From: Bacteroidaceae bacterium
GTDB lineage: Bacteria; Bacteroidota; Bacteroidia; Bacteroidales; Bacteroidaceae
Assembly: GCA_017524545.1 (NCBI GenBank)
Contig: JAFXVN010000024.1
Coordinates: 1 to 64,000 of the forward strand
DNA length: 64,000 nt
Direction of reading: 5' to 3'
The notes under the pieces are model-generated. The model saw only the letters and a list, made by a program, of their open reading frames with translations. It searched no databases and was not told the DNA's origin. A program made the translations under genes and the position numbers. This document shows positions 17,413-25,900 of this stretch, in pieces. The number at the start of each line of letters is the position of its first letter. Position 1 is the stretch's first letter.

Positions 17413-18660
17413 TTAGCTTAGTTTATGTATTACCAGCCCTGACCTCAGTTTTGGCTCGAACCATGTTGCCTTGGGCGGCATGATGTTGCCGCTGTCGGCA
17501 ATGTCCATGATTTGCTGCATCGAGACAGGATAGAGGGCGAGGGCAGCACGCATCTCACCGCTATCTACGCGACGCTTCAGTTCGCCCAAGCCACGAAGTC
17601 CGCCAACGAAGTCGATACGCTTCGAGGAGCGGAGGTCGCCAAGCTGCAGAATCTCTTCGAGAATCAAGCGGCTGGAGATGTCCACATCGAGCACACCGAT
17701 GGGGTCGTTGTTGTCGTAAGTGCCGTCCTTGGCAACGAGAGAGAACCAGTGTCCGTCGAGGTAAAGCGAGAACTCGTGGAGCTTGGCGGGCTTGTAAATC
17801 TCCGTGCCTTTGTCTTCGACCGTGAAGTTCTTGCGAATAGCATCAAGGAACTGCTCGGAAGTGAGGCCGTTGAGGTCCTTGAGGACGCGGTTGTAGTCGA
17901 GGATGGTGAGCTGCGAAGCCTGGAAAGCAACAGCCATGAAGTAGTTGTACTCCTCGTCGCCACGATGATTGGGGTTCTGCTTAGCCTTCTCTGCACCCAC
18001 GAGGGCAGCTGCAGCAGAGCGATGATGACCATCGGCAATGTAGAGCGACGGCATCTTGCGAAACTCCTCGGTGATGGTGGCGATGTCGGCAGCATCGCTA
18101 ATTACCCAGAACTTGTGGCCGAAGCCATCGATGGGTGCGATGAAGTCGTATTCAGGCTCAGTAGCAGCATAGCGCATGATAAGCTCGTCGAGCACAGCAT
18201 TGTCGGGATAGGCAAAGAAGACAGGCTCCATGTTGGCATTGTTCACGCGAACATGCTTCATGCGGTCCTCTTCCTTATCGCGGCGCGTCAGCTCGTGCTT
18301 CTTGATGACACCGTTCATGTAATCATCAACGTATGCACCGATGACAAGGCCGTACTGTGTCTTGCCGTTCATCGTTTGAGCGTAGATGTAGTAGTGCTCA
18401 TCCTTGTCCTGCACCAGCCAGCCTTTGTCCTGGAACTTCTGGAACTGACGCGCAGCCTCCTCATAGACACGCGGGTCGTACTCGCTGGTGCCGACGGGGA
18501 AGTTTATCTCTGGCTTGATGATGTGATAGAGCGACTTCTCGTTGTCACCAGCCTCTGCACGAGCTTCCTCCGATTCGAGAACATCATAAGGACGGCTCTC
18601 GACCTGCTCAACAAATTCCTTCGGAGGCCTGATTCCTTTAAATGGTTTTACAACAGCCAT
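17413..18660 (-). CDS. DUF1015 family protein of the serine operon
   Basis: 415 residues, cytoplasmic. MAVVKPFKGIRPP at the start, ADGHHRSAAAA in the middle and a C-terminal half ending PKATWFEPKLRSGLVIHKL are standard DUF1015 features. The family's biochemical role is not firmly established. The gene lies 30 bp downstream of serA, itself 37 bp downstream of serC; this serC-serA-DUF1015 order is, to my knowledge, common in Bacteroidales and suggests a role connected with serine or phosphoserine metabolism. A 464-residue open frame on the other strand is a shadow. Confidence 0.85.
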   Translation of the reverse strand: MAVVKPFKGIRPPKEFVEQVESRPYDVLESEEARAEAGDNEKSLYHIIKPEINFPVGTSEYDPRVYEEAARQFQKFQDKGWLVQDKDEHYYIYAQTMNGKTQYGLVIGAYVDDYMNGVIKKHELTRRDKEEDRMKHVRVNNANMEPVFFAYPDNAVLDELIMRYAATEPEYDFIAPIDGFGHKFWVISDAADIATITEEFRKMPSLYIADGHHRSAAAALVGAEKAKQNPNHRGDEEYNYFMAVAFQASQLTILDYNRVLKDLNGLTSEQFLDAIRKNFTVEDKGTEIYKPAKLHEFSLYLDGHWFSLVAKDGTYDNNDPIGVLDVDISSRLILEEILQLGDLRSSKRIDFVGGLRGLGELKRRVDSGEMRAALALYPVSMQQIMDIADSGNIMPPKATWFEPKLRSGLVIHKLS

Positions 18661-18690
18661 AACTTGCTACTTGTTTACTTGTCAACTCGT

Positions 18691-19611
18691 TTACTTGTTA
18701 ACTTGAAATTTAGTGATACCATCGCGGAGGAAGCCGACAATCTGATTGGCGGCAGCGATGCCGGCGTTGACATTGGCCTCGGCTGTCTGTGCGCCCATCT
18801 TCTTCGGCGTAGCGAAGTAGCGGCCTGCAAACTTCTCAGCGAACTCAGCATCAGCATCGGGCTTGATGTCCGTGAGGTACTTCAGGTCGGTACGCTCTTC
18901 CATTAGCTTGATGAGACCAGCCTCGTCAATCACTTCCTTACGGGCTGTGTTGACCAAGATGCCACCCTTCTTTAGCTTGCCAACGAGGTCGTAGTTGATG
19001 CTCTGCTTCGTCTCGGGTGTAGCAGGAATGTGGAGAGACACGATGTCGCAAGTCTCGAACAGTTCGTCCTGACTCTTGGCAGCAGTCACGCCAGCAGCCT
19101 CAATAGCCTCTGCGGGGCAGTAAGCATCGTAAGCGGCAACTTCCATATCGAAGCCCTTTGCCACACGAGCTACGTTGCGGCCCACGTTACCGAAGGCGAG
19201 GATGCCCAGCTTCTTGCCCTTCAATTCTGTGCCACTTGTGCCGTTGAAGAAGTTACGGACGCCAAAGACGAGCAGACCGAAGACAAGCTCAGCCACGCTG
19301 TTGGCATTCTGACCTGGCGTGTTCATAGCGACCACATTGTGAGCCGTAGCTGCGGCGAGGTCGATGTTGTCGTAACCTGCACCGGCACGCACCACAATCT
19401 TCAATTGCTTGGCGGCGTCCAGCACCTCTGCATCCACCTTGTCCGAGCGGATAATCATTGCATCGACATCCTTCACGGCATCGAGCAACTGGCTCTTCTC
19501 TGTATATTTCTCGAGCATGACTACCTCGTAGCCAGCAGCGTCAAAAACTTCCTTGATACCCTTCACGGCCACGCCACTAAAGGGTTTTTCTGTAGCAATT
19601 AAAACTTTCAT
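18691..19611 (-). CDS. serA: D-3-phosphoglycerate dehydrogenase, short form
   Basis: 306 residues, with a substrate/NAD dehydrogenase core and no ACT regulatory domain. Visible: VVRAGAGYDNIDL, the dinucleotide loop ILAFGNVGRNVAR, HIPATPETKQSI and NTARKEVIDEAGL. It oxidises 3-phosphoglycerate, the first committed step to serine. The place of the usual catalytic His (family pattern TPHxGA) reads TPKKMGAQT here, so Lys-Lys replaces Pro-His. I recall the same in other Bacteroidales SerA proteins, so this is likely a lineage variant. It lies between serC and DUF1015 in one operon. Confidence 0.9.
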   Translation of the reverse strand: MKVLIATEKPFSGVAVKGIKEVFDAAGYEVVMLEKYTEKSQLLDAVKDVDAMIIRSDKVDAEVLDAAKQLKIVVRAGAGYDNIDLAAATAHNVVAMNTPGQNANSVAELVFGLLVFGVRNFFNGTSGTELKGKKLGILAFGNVGRNVARVAKGFDMEVAAYDAYCPAEAIEAAGVTAAKSQDELFETCDIVSLHIPATPETKQSINYDLVGKLKKGGILVNTARKEVIDEAGLIKLMEERTDLKYLTDIKPDADAEFAEKFAGRYFATPKKMGAQTAEANVNAGIAAANQIVGFLRDGITKFQVNK

Positions 19612-19613
19612 AA

Positions 19614-19651
19614 CTATGAACTATGAATTATGAACTATGAACTATGAACTA
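19614..19651. repeat. Single-arm ATGAACT array between serC and serA
   Basis: Five or so 7-bp ATGAACT/ATGAATT units fill the whole serC-serA gap and touch both the serA start and the serC stop. Confidence 0.8.
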
Positions 19652-20716
19652 ATGCTTTGCCTCAAACTCCTTCATGCAAGCCACGAGAGCCTCGCAGCCT
19701 TCGATGGTCATGGCATTGTAGCAGCTTGCGCGGAAGCCGCCGACGTCGCGATGTCCCTTCACGCCGACCATGCCCTTGCTGGTTGCGAAGGCCATGAACT
19801 CGTCCTGCAACTCCTGATATTCGGGCTTCAGCACGAAGGTGATGTTCATGCGGGAACGGCTGTCCTCTTCGGCTGTGCCGACGAAGAGCTTGTTGCGGTC
19901 AATCTCGCCATAAACAATGTCTGCACGCTGCTTGGCCAGTCTCTCCATTGCCTCAACGCCACCCTGCTTCTTAATCCACTTCAGGTTCTGCAAAGCGCAG
20001 TAGATGGGCACGGTTGGAGGTGTGTTGAACATACTGCCCTTCTTGACGTGCGTGCGATAGTCGAGCATTGTGGGGATGGGACGGCTCACCTTGCCCAGCA
20101 AGTCTTCCTTAATGATGCAGAAGGTCACGCCAGCCATCGACAGGTTCTTCTGAGCACCGCCGTAAATCATGCCGTACTTGCTTACGTCAATTGGACGAGA
20201 GAAGATGTCGCTACTCATATCGGCAATCATAGGCACGGGGCTGTCATAGTCCTGGAGAATTTCGGTGCCGTAGATGGTGTTATTCGTGGTGATGTGGAAG
20301 TAGTCAGCATCCGTCGGAATAGTGAAGTTCTTGGGGATGTAGGTGAAATTCTTATCCTTGCTTGATGCCACCTCGACCACCTCGCCGAAGAGCTTAGCCT
20401 CCTTCTCGGCCTTGGTTGCCCAGACACCCGTATTGAGGTAGGCCGCCTTCTTCTCGAGGAAGTTGTAGGGAACCATGCAGAACTCCAGGCTTGCACCGCC
20501 ACCGAGGAAGATAACAGCATAGCCTTCGGGGATGTCGAGCAGTTCCTTGAACAGAGCAACAGCCTCGTCAACGACAGGCTGGAAGTTCTTGGCACGATGA
20601 CTTGTTTCCATCAGGGAGAGACCGCTGCCCTCGAACTCGAGGCAGGCAGCAGCAGTTGCCTCCATCACTTCCTTTGGAAGGATAGAAGGACCGGCATTGA
20701 AATTGTACTTCTTCAT
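19649..20716 (-). CDS. serC: Phosphoserine aminotransferase
   Basis: 355 residues, class V PLP enzyme. [10 protein letters not shown] at the N-terminus, the GGGASLEF phosphate loop (72-79), and Schiff-base Lys190 in [11 protein letters not shown] are all present. It makes 3-phosphoserine from 3-phosphohydroxypyruvate and glutamate, the step after SerA. It is first in the serC-serA-DUF1015 operon. The -7 box at 20778-20771 leaves a leader of about 48 nt that carries a GGTTATTGGTTAT array. Confidence 0.95.
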   Translation of the reverse strand: MKKYNFNAGPSILPKEVMEATAAACLEFEGSGLSLMETSHRAKNFQPVVDEAVALFKELLDIPEGYAVIFLGGGASLEFCMVPYNFLEKKAAYLNTGVWATKAEKEAKLFGEVVEVASSKDKNFTYIPKNFTIPTDADYFHITTNNTIYGTEILQDYDSPVPMIADMSSDIFSRPIDVSKYGMIYGGAQKNLSMAGVTFCIIKEDLLGKVSRPIPTMLDYRTHVKKGSMFNTPPTVPIYCALQNLKWIKKQGGVEAMERLAKQRADIVYGEIDRNKLFVGTAEEDSRSRMNITFVLKPEYQELQDEFMAFATSKGMVGVKGHRDVGGFRASCYNAMTIEGCEALVACMKEFEAKH

Positions 20717-20770
20717 GTTTATGTTTATAATGGTTATTGGTTATAGATTATGGCTTATTGTTTTGTGCTA

Positions 20771-20778
20771 CAAAGTTA
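20771..20778 (-). promoter_or_regulatory. -7 box (TAACTTTG on minus) of the serC operon
   Basis: CAAAGTTA on plus. A short ATGAACT-family array (20788-20816) lies over the expected -33 region. Confidence 0.65.
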
Positions 20779-20884
20779 CGAATAATAGTTCAGAGTTCAT
20801 AGTCCACAGTTCATAGTTTTCCTTTTTTTGATGAAAAAACAAATAATTTTTCAGTTTTCGCTTTTCTCTTTCCGCTTTTTGTCG

Positions 20885-20892
20885 TATCTTTG
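20885..20892 (+). promoter_or_regulatory. -7 box TATCTTTG of tRNA-Pro
   Basis: TATCTTTGCA, 33 bp before the mature tRNA 5' end, with a T-rich upstream stretch. Confidence 0.65.
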
Positions 20893-20924
20893 CACCGCTT
20901 TTCGCAATATAGCGATACGAGCAT

Positions 20925-20997
20925 CGGGGTGTAGCGCAGTTGGTAGCGCACCTGGTTTGGGACCAGGTGGTCGCCCGTTCGAGTCGGGTCACCCCGA
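20925..20997 (+). tRNA. tRNA-Pro (UGG)
   Basis: 73 nt. Acceptor arms CGGGGTG (20925-20931) and CACCCCG (20990-20996) pair, with discriminator A at 20997. The anticodon stem CCTGG/CCAGG encloses loop TTTGGGA with anticodon TGG at 20958-20960. The T loop GTTCGAGT is standard. No CCA is encoded. A T7 run follows directly and may terminate it. Confidence 0.97.
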
Positions 20998-21029
20998 CTT
21001 TTTTTATTACCCGCAACAAACAGAAACAA

Positions 21030-21599
21030 ATGGAAGATATCGGAATCTATCGCTCAATCAGGAAGAATGCTGTTTTATTAGTATGTGGTTTTCTATGGAT
21101 TGCTATCACCATTAGTCAATTAGCAACTGCTTTCATATTCACTATTGTTGACGAAAGAAAAAGTTTCATAGAATACTGGAAGGAATTCTTTCTTGGATTA
21201 TTCGATCATCTGGGTGTCTTTATGGGTAGCGTGCTTCTCATTATTTTCGTGCCTGTTTATTTTTTCATCATTTACTTCTATTTTCGCTGGGCATATCGTT
21301 TATTAAGAGACCGAATCAAGCATATTCCTTATTACATCATCACAGACAAAAGTTTCATCATTAATCGCGCTGGGGGATTAGAATTTAGCTTTGCAGATAT
21401 AGAGACATTTATTTACAAGAGAGAGAAGGTGAAAGGAAATACTTCCAAGTGGATAGAAATACAATATAAGAAAGGCGTGGATTTGAAGAAGTATGATGAA
21501 GTCACATGCATTGAAACTCAAGGTTTAACCGCCTCTCCCGAAAACCTTTGCGACCATCTGAACGAGCGGTTAGCGGCAACAAAGAAACGGGCTCTTTAG
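21030..21599 (+). CDS. Small AT-rich two-helix membrane protein, unknown function
   Basis: 189 residues from the ATG at 21030, 32 bp after tRNA-Pro. Two long hydrophobic helices lie near residues 14-38 and 62-90, followed by a cytosolic domain (YYIITDKSFIINRAGGLEFSFADIETFIYKREK...WIEIQYKKG) that looks like the small PH-like or STM3941-type domain of short membrane proteins. I cannot name the family with confidence. Base composition is clearly lower in GC than the serine and purL genes on either side. The gene sits exactly between tRNA-Pro and a decayed copy of the tRNA 3' end, so it may be cargo of a past tRNA-targeted insertion. Confidence 0.65.
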   Translation: MEDIGIYRSIRKNAVLLVCGFLWIAITISQLATAFIFTIVDERKSFIEYWKEFFLGLFDHLGVFMGSVLLIIFVPVYFFIIYFYFRWAYRLLRDRIKHIPYYIITDKSFIINRAGGLEFSFADIETFIYKREKVKGNTSKWIEIQYKKGVDLKKYDEVTCIETQGLTASPENLCDHLNERLAATKKRAL

Positions 21600-21637
21600 A
21601 AAACCACCAAACCTTTGACTGCACTCACAATTCGTCT

Positions 21638-21668
21638 GACAGGTGGTTGCTGGTTCGAGTCGGTTTTT
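21638..21668 (+). other. Degraded copy of the tRNA-Pro 3' half (possible att remnant)
   Basis: CAGGTGGTTGCTGGTTCGAG plus TCGG matches the tRNA segment CAGGTGGTCGCCCGTTCGAG plus TCGG (20964 onward) except for a few substitutions. It lies 39 bp after the AT-rich gene. Both copies have the same orientation, as expected when an element integrates at a tRNA end. Confidence 0.5.
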
Positions 21669-21680
21669 GATTCACCAGCT

Positions 21681-22262
21681 TTACAGTCCTAAAACAATAC
21701 CCGCAACTCCGCAAAGCACAATGATGAGGATGGGGCCAAGGCGATAGACTTTCTGAGCAATAAAGGCAAAAAGGAAGAGGAAGATGCTGAGGCAGAAGCG
21801 CCAAGGATTCTCTGCCATTGAACTGAAGTTTTCGCTGTTCATCAGAAGCAGGGCTGCGGCAGCAAGCAAGCCGACGACAGCAGGACGCAAGGCACTGAAG
21901 ACATTCTCGACAGTTGAATGATTGCGGTACTTCATCAGGAACTTACTGATAAGCAGCATCAAAACGAAGCTTGGCAGCACCACAGCAAAGGTGGCAATGA
22001 AGCTGCCCAAGATGCCCCAATATGGCTCATAACCTGCATTCACCAAAGCTGTGTAGCCAACGTATGTGGCACTATTGATGCCAATAGGTCCAGGTGTGCT
22101 TTGGCTGATGGCAACAATATCGGTGAACTGTCCCATTGTCATCCAATGGTAATGCCCCACAACTTCGCCTTGTATCATGGAAATCATGGCATAACCTCCA
22201 CCGAAGCCGAAAAGCCCGATGAGGAAGAAAGTTCCGAAGAGCTGTGTCAGAAGCAATAGCAT
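21681..22262 (-). CDS. Chromate transporter, half-size subunit (second of pair)
   Basis: 193 residues, hydrophobic throughout, with about six membrane helices. GLFGFGGGYAMISMI at the start and QSTPGPIGINSATYVGY are the CHR-family signatures, in the half-length single-domain form. Such short CHR proteins work as pairs from adjacent genes and move chromate or, more likely in nature, another oxyanion. Its partner lies directly upstream. The 88-bp spacer between the two is mostly a TTATTGG-type repeat array. Confidence 0.85.
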   Translation of the reverse strand: MLLLLTQLFGTFFLIGLFGFGGGYAMISMIQGEVVGHYHWMTMGQFTDIVAISQSTPGPIGINSATYVGYTALVNAGYEPYWGILGSFIATFAVVLPSFVLMLLISKFLMKYRNHSTVENVFSALRPAVVGLLAAAALLLMNSENFSSMAENPWRFCLSIFLFLFAFIAQKVYRLGPILIIVLCGVAGIVLGL

Positions 22263-22263
22263 G

Positions 22264-22320
22264 ATGGGTTAGGGATTAGTGGTTATAGGTTATTGGTTAT
22301 TGGTTATAGGTTATTGATTA
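22264..22320. repeat. 8-bp-period GGTTATTG array between the chromate transporter halves
   Basis: GGTTATAGGTTATTGGTTAT-type units are repeated about six times. A shorter copy lies in the serC leader near 20720-20755. Confidence 0.75.
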
Positions 22321-22350
22321 GTGCGGGAGCTAACTTTCAATTTTCAACTT

Positions 22351-22890
22351 TCAACTACCGAAGTCCTCCTTCAGGTACTTCCCATAGACATAGCCCGAGA
22401 CACCTGCTGCAAGGACGATGAAGATGGGGCTGACTCCAAGTTTCCAAATGAGAAAGGCGGCGACAATGGGAATCCAGATGTTGTATCGGGTTATCTTTGC
22501 ACTCTTAGCCATACGGAAGACAGGAAGGGCGATGAGTGCGACTACTGCCGGACGGATGCCTCGGAAGAAGTGCTCCACATAGACATTCTCGCGGAACTGC
22601 TGGAAGACGAGAGCTATAGCCAGAATGCACAGGAAGGAGGGCAAGCATGTGCCGATGGCGCTAATGAATGCCCCTTTGTTGCCAAGCTTCTTCAGGCCGA
22701 TGAATATGCTGATGTTCACGGCAAAGATGCCTGGACACGACTGTGCAACAGCAATGAGGTCGAGTAATTCCTGCTCGCTTACCCAAGCCTTCTCCTCCAC
22801 CACCTTCCGTTCTATGAGCGGTATCATGGCATAGCCGCCGCCGATGGTGAAGAAGCCTATCTGGAAGAATGTCTTGAAGAGTTCGAACAT
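22351..22890 (-). CDS. Chromate transporter, half-size subunit (first of pair)
   Basis: 179 residues. FFTIGGGYAMIPLIER, then VAQSCPGIFAVNISIFIGL and GIRPAVVALI show the same CHR domain as the neighbouring subunit but a different sequence, so the pair is ancient rather than a recent duplication. No -7 box is seen in the 43-bp gap to the upstream purL gene, so it may be transcribed from the purL promoter. The gap is a GGGTTTAATGGGTTGGATG-like repeat. Confidence 0.85.
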   Translation of the reverse strand: MFELFKTFFQIGFFTIGGGYAMIPLIERKVVEEKAWVSEQELLDLIAVAQSCPGIFAVNISIFIGLKKLGNKGAFISAIGTCLPSFLCILAIALVFQQFRENVYVEHFFRGIRPAVVALIALPVFRMAKSAKITRYNIWIPIVAAFLIWKLGVSPIFIVLAAGVSGYVYGKYLKEDFGS

Positions 22891-22932
22891 AGGATATTTA
22901 ATTGCTTCGTGGGCTTAATGGGTTGGATGGGT

Positions 22933-25900
22933 TTAATGGGTAGTGTGCGACTCGACCCATCGTCTTGCATTGACGAATGCCTCAATCCAAGGTGTCACTT
23001 GGTCTTGTTCCTTACGTTCTGCGGGATAGTAGCCGCATTGCCAGGGGAAGAAGGCGCGTTCGAGGTGAGGCATCATAGCCAAGTGCCTGCCGTCTGCCGA
23101 GCAGATGCCCGCAGCTGTGAAGTCGCTGCCGTTGGGATTGGCGGGATAGCCGTCGTAGCTGTACTTGAGGACGATGTTGTAGTCCTCTTCCTTGCCAGGC
23201 AGACTGAACTTGCCTTCTCCATGAGCCACCCAGATGCCTAACTTGCTACCACTAAGACTGCCCATCAGGATGCTCTGGTTCTTTTGTACGGTAAGCCCGA
23301 CGAAGCCCGACTCGAACTTATGACTGTCGTTATGCAACATCTTGGGGCAATTCATAATGCTTAATTCATAATTCATAATTGCCTCCGGCTTATTCTGCGC
23401 GGCAACTTTATTATGAATTGTGAATTGTGAATTGTGAATTAACCCCAGTTCCACCATCAGCTGGCAGCCGTTGCAGACACCAAGCGAGAGTGTATCGGGA
23501 CGGCTGTAGAAGCGGTCGAGGGCTTCTTTTGCCTTGGGGTTGTAGAGGAAAGCGCCAGCCCAACCCTTTGCCGAGCCGAGCACATCGCTATTTGAGAAAC
23601 CGCCGCAGAAGACGATGAAGTTCACTTCGTCGAGCGTTTCGCGACCGCTGATGAGGTCGGTCATCATCACATCTTTCACATCAAAGCCTGCCAAGTAGAG
23701 CATGTAGGCCATTTCGCGTTCGCCATTCGTACCTTTCTCGCGAATAATGGCTGCACGGACACCGCTCTTTTCCCTGCGATTAGGGTTGAGACCATATTGG
23801 CTGAGTTTGCCTGTGAAGCCCTTTGGCATCTGCCACTTGAGCGGCTGCTGCTTGTAGTTTTCGTAGCGTTCCTTTGCCTTGCCGTTGAAGCTTTGCTTCT
23901 GGTCGAGCAGGTATGATGTCTTGTACCAAACGTCGCGAAGGTTTTCAATATCAAACTGATACTGTGCTCCAGCCTTTTCAACGAGGATGTGCCGCTCGTC
24001 GCAGGGACGGCCGATGTTGACGTAACCAACGCCTGCATCCTCCAAGAACTTCTTGACCTCTGTGCGGTTCTTGTCGGCAACCTGAATGATGATGCCCGGG
24101 TTCTCTGCGAAGAGGACTTTCACGAGGTCATCACACTTAATCTTATTGAGGTTCACCTCGATGCCGCCTTTTGTGTTTGCAAAGCACATTTCCAGCAAAC
24201 ATGTGATGAGACCGCCAGCCGAAATGTCGTGACCGGCAAGGATGAGACCCTTCTTTATCAGAGCTTGCACCGCATTGAAGGCATCGCGGAAGTACTCAGC
24301 ATCGCGAACCGTAGGTACATCGCTGCCGACCTTCCCCATACTTTGGGCAAAGGCAGAACCGCCCAGACGCAGTTCGTCGAACGAGAAGTCTATATGATAT
24401 AATGTAGAGGGGACATTCTGAAGAACAGGGCTCACGACCTTCTTGATGTCGCTCACCTGGCCGCCACTCGAAACGATGACCGTTCCCGGAGAAATAATCT
24501 TTGTGCCATCAGGATATTTCTGCGTCATGGAAAGGCTGTCCTTGCCTGTCGGAACATTGATTTGAAGTGCGCAACAGAAGTCGCTCAAAGCCTCAACCGC
24601 CTGATAGAGACGGGCATCCTCACCTTCCTGAGCACGGCAAGGCCACATCCAGTTCGCGCTGAGACTGACGCTGTCGAGTCCCTCTTCGAGCGGTGCCCAA
24701 ACGATATTCGTCAGAGACTCTGCAACGGAAAGGACACTACCTGCGGCTGGATTGGCAAGAGCAGCCTGAGGTGCGTGGCCGAGAGCCGTGGCAATACCTT
24801 TCTCACCACGATAGTCGAGGGCTACCACGCCACAGTCACTCAGCGGCAACTGCAACTCGCCCTGGCATTGCTGGCGTGCCACCTTGCCCGTCACAGAACG
24901 GTCCACTTTGTTCGTCAACCAGTCCTTGCAAGCAACGGCCTCAAGCTGGAGAACCCTTTTAAGCGAATTCATAATGTATAATTCATAACTCATAATTTCA
25001 TTTGCCCTGTTTCCATTTGCTTCATTATGAATTGTGAATTGTGAATTATGAATTGTTTCAACGTCAGTGTATTTGCGCTCCACCGTCTTGTCTCGCATGA
25101 TGGTCTTGGGACTATGCCCGAACATCTGTGCCACATCGAGGTCGAAAGGACGCTTGCCATCCCCTTGCTGGAAGGCAAAGTGGGCATCTCCCGTCGTCTC
25201 GCCGACCACATAAAGCGGAGCTCTCTCGCGCTCTGCTATTTTGCGGACGTGCTCAATGTGCTTCTCGTCGATAAGGAGTCCCATGCGTTCCTGGCTTTCG
25301 TTGGCGATGATTTCCTTTGCAGAGAGCGTCGGGTCGCCAATGGGAAGCTTGGTCATGTCAATCAGTCCGCCGCACTCCTCCACAAGCTCCGAGAGACAGT
25401 TCACATGGCCAGCACTTCCGTGGTCGTGGATGCTGACAACGGGATTCACTTCCTCTTCGCAAAGCGCACGCACCAGGTTGTTGGCTCGCTTCTGCATCTC
25501 CGGGTTGGCACGCTGAACGGCATTCAATTCGATACCACTCGAATAGCGACCAGTCTCTACGCTGGAAACCGAGCCGCCACCAAGTCCGATGCGGTAGTTG
25601 TCACCGCCGACCACCACAACCTTATTGCCCTTCTGAGGTGTTTTCTTCAAGCAATCGCGCTTCGTGCCGTAACCCACGCCGCCAGCCAGCATGATGACCT
25701 TGTCGTAGGCATATTGCTCCTGACCTTCCTGATGCTCGAAGGTCAGCACAGAACCGCAGATGAGCGGCTGCCCGAACTTGTTTCCGAAGTCCGAAGCACC
25801 ATTGGAAGCCTTGATGAGAATCTGTTCAGGAGTCTGATAGAGCCACTTGCGGGGAGGAAGTGAAGAGTGAAAAGTGAAAAGTGAAGAATCAGAGTTACTT

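Noticed and set aside
17512-18906. A 464-residue open frame opposite DUF1015 and serA
   Set aside because: Shadow of two conserved genes; it crosses their boundary and matches nothing.
20828-21115. A frame running through tRNA-Pro
   Set aside because: It overlaps a complete tRNA gene and its promoter.
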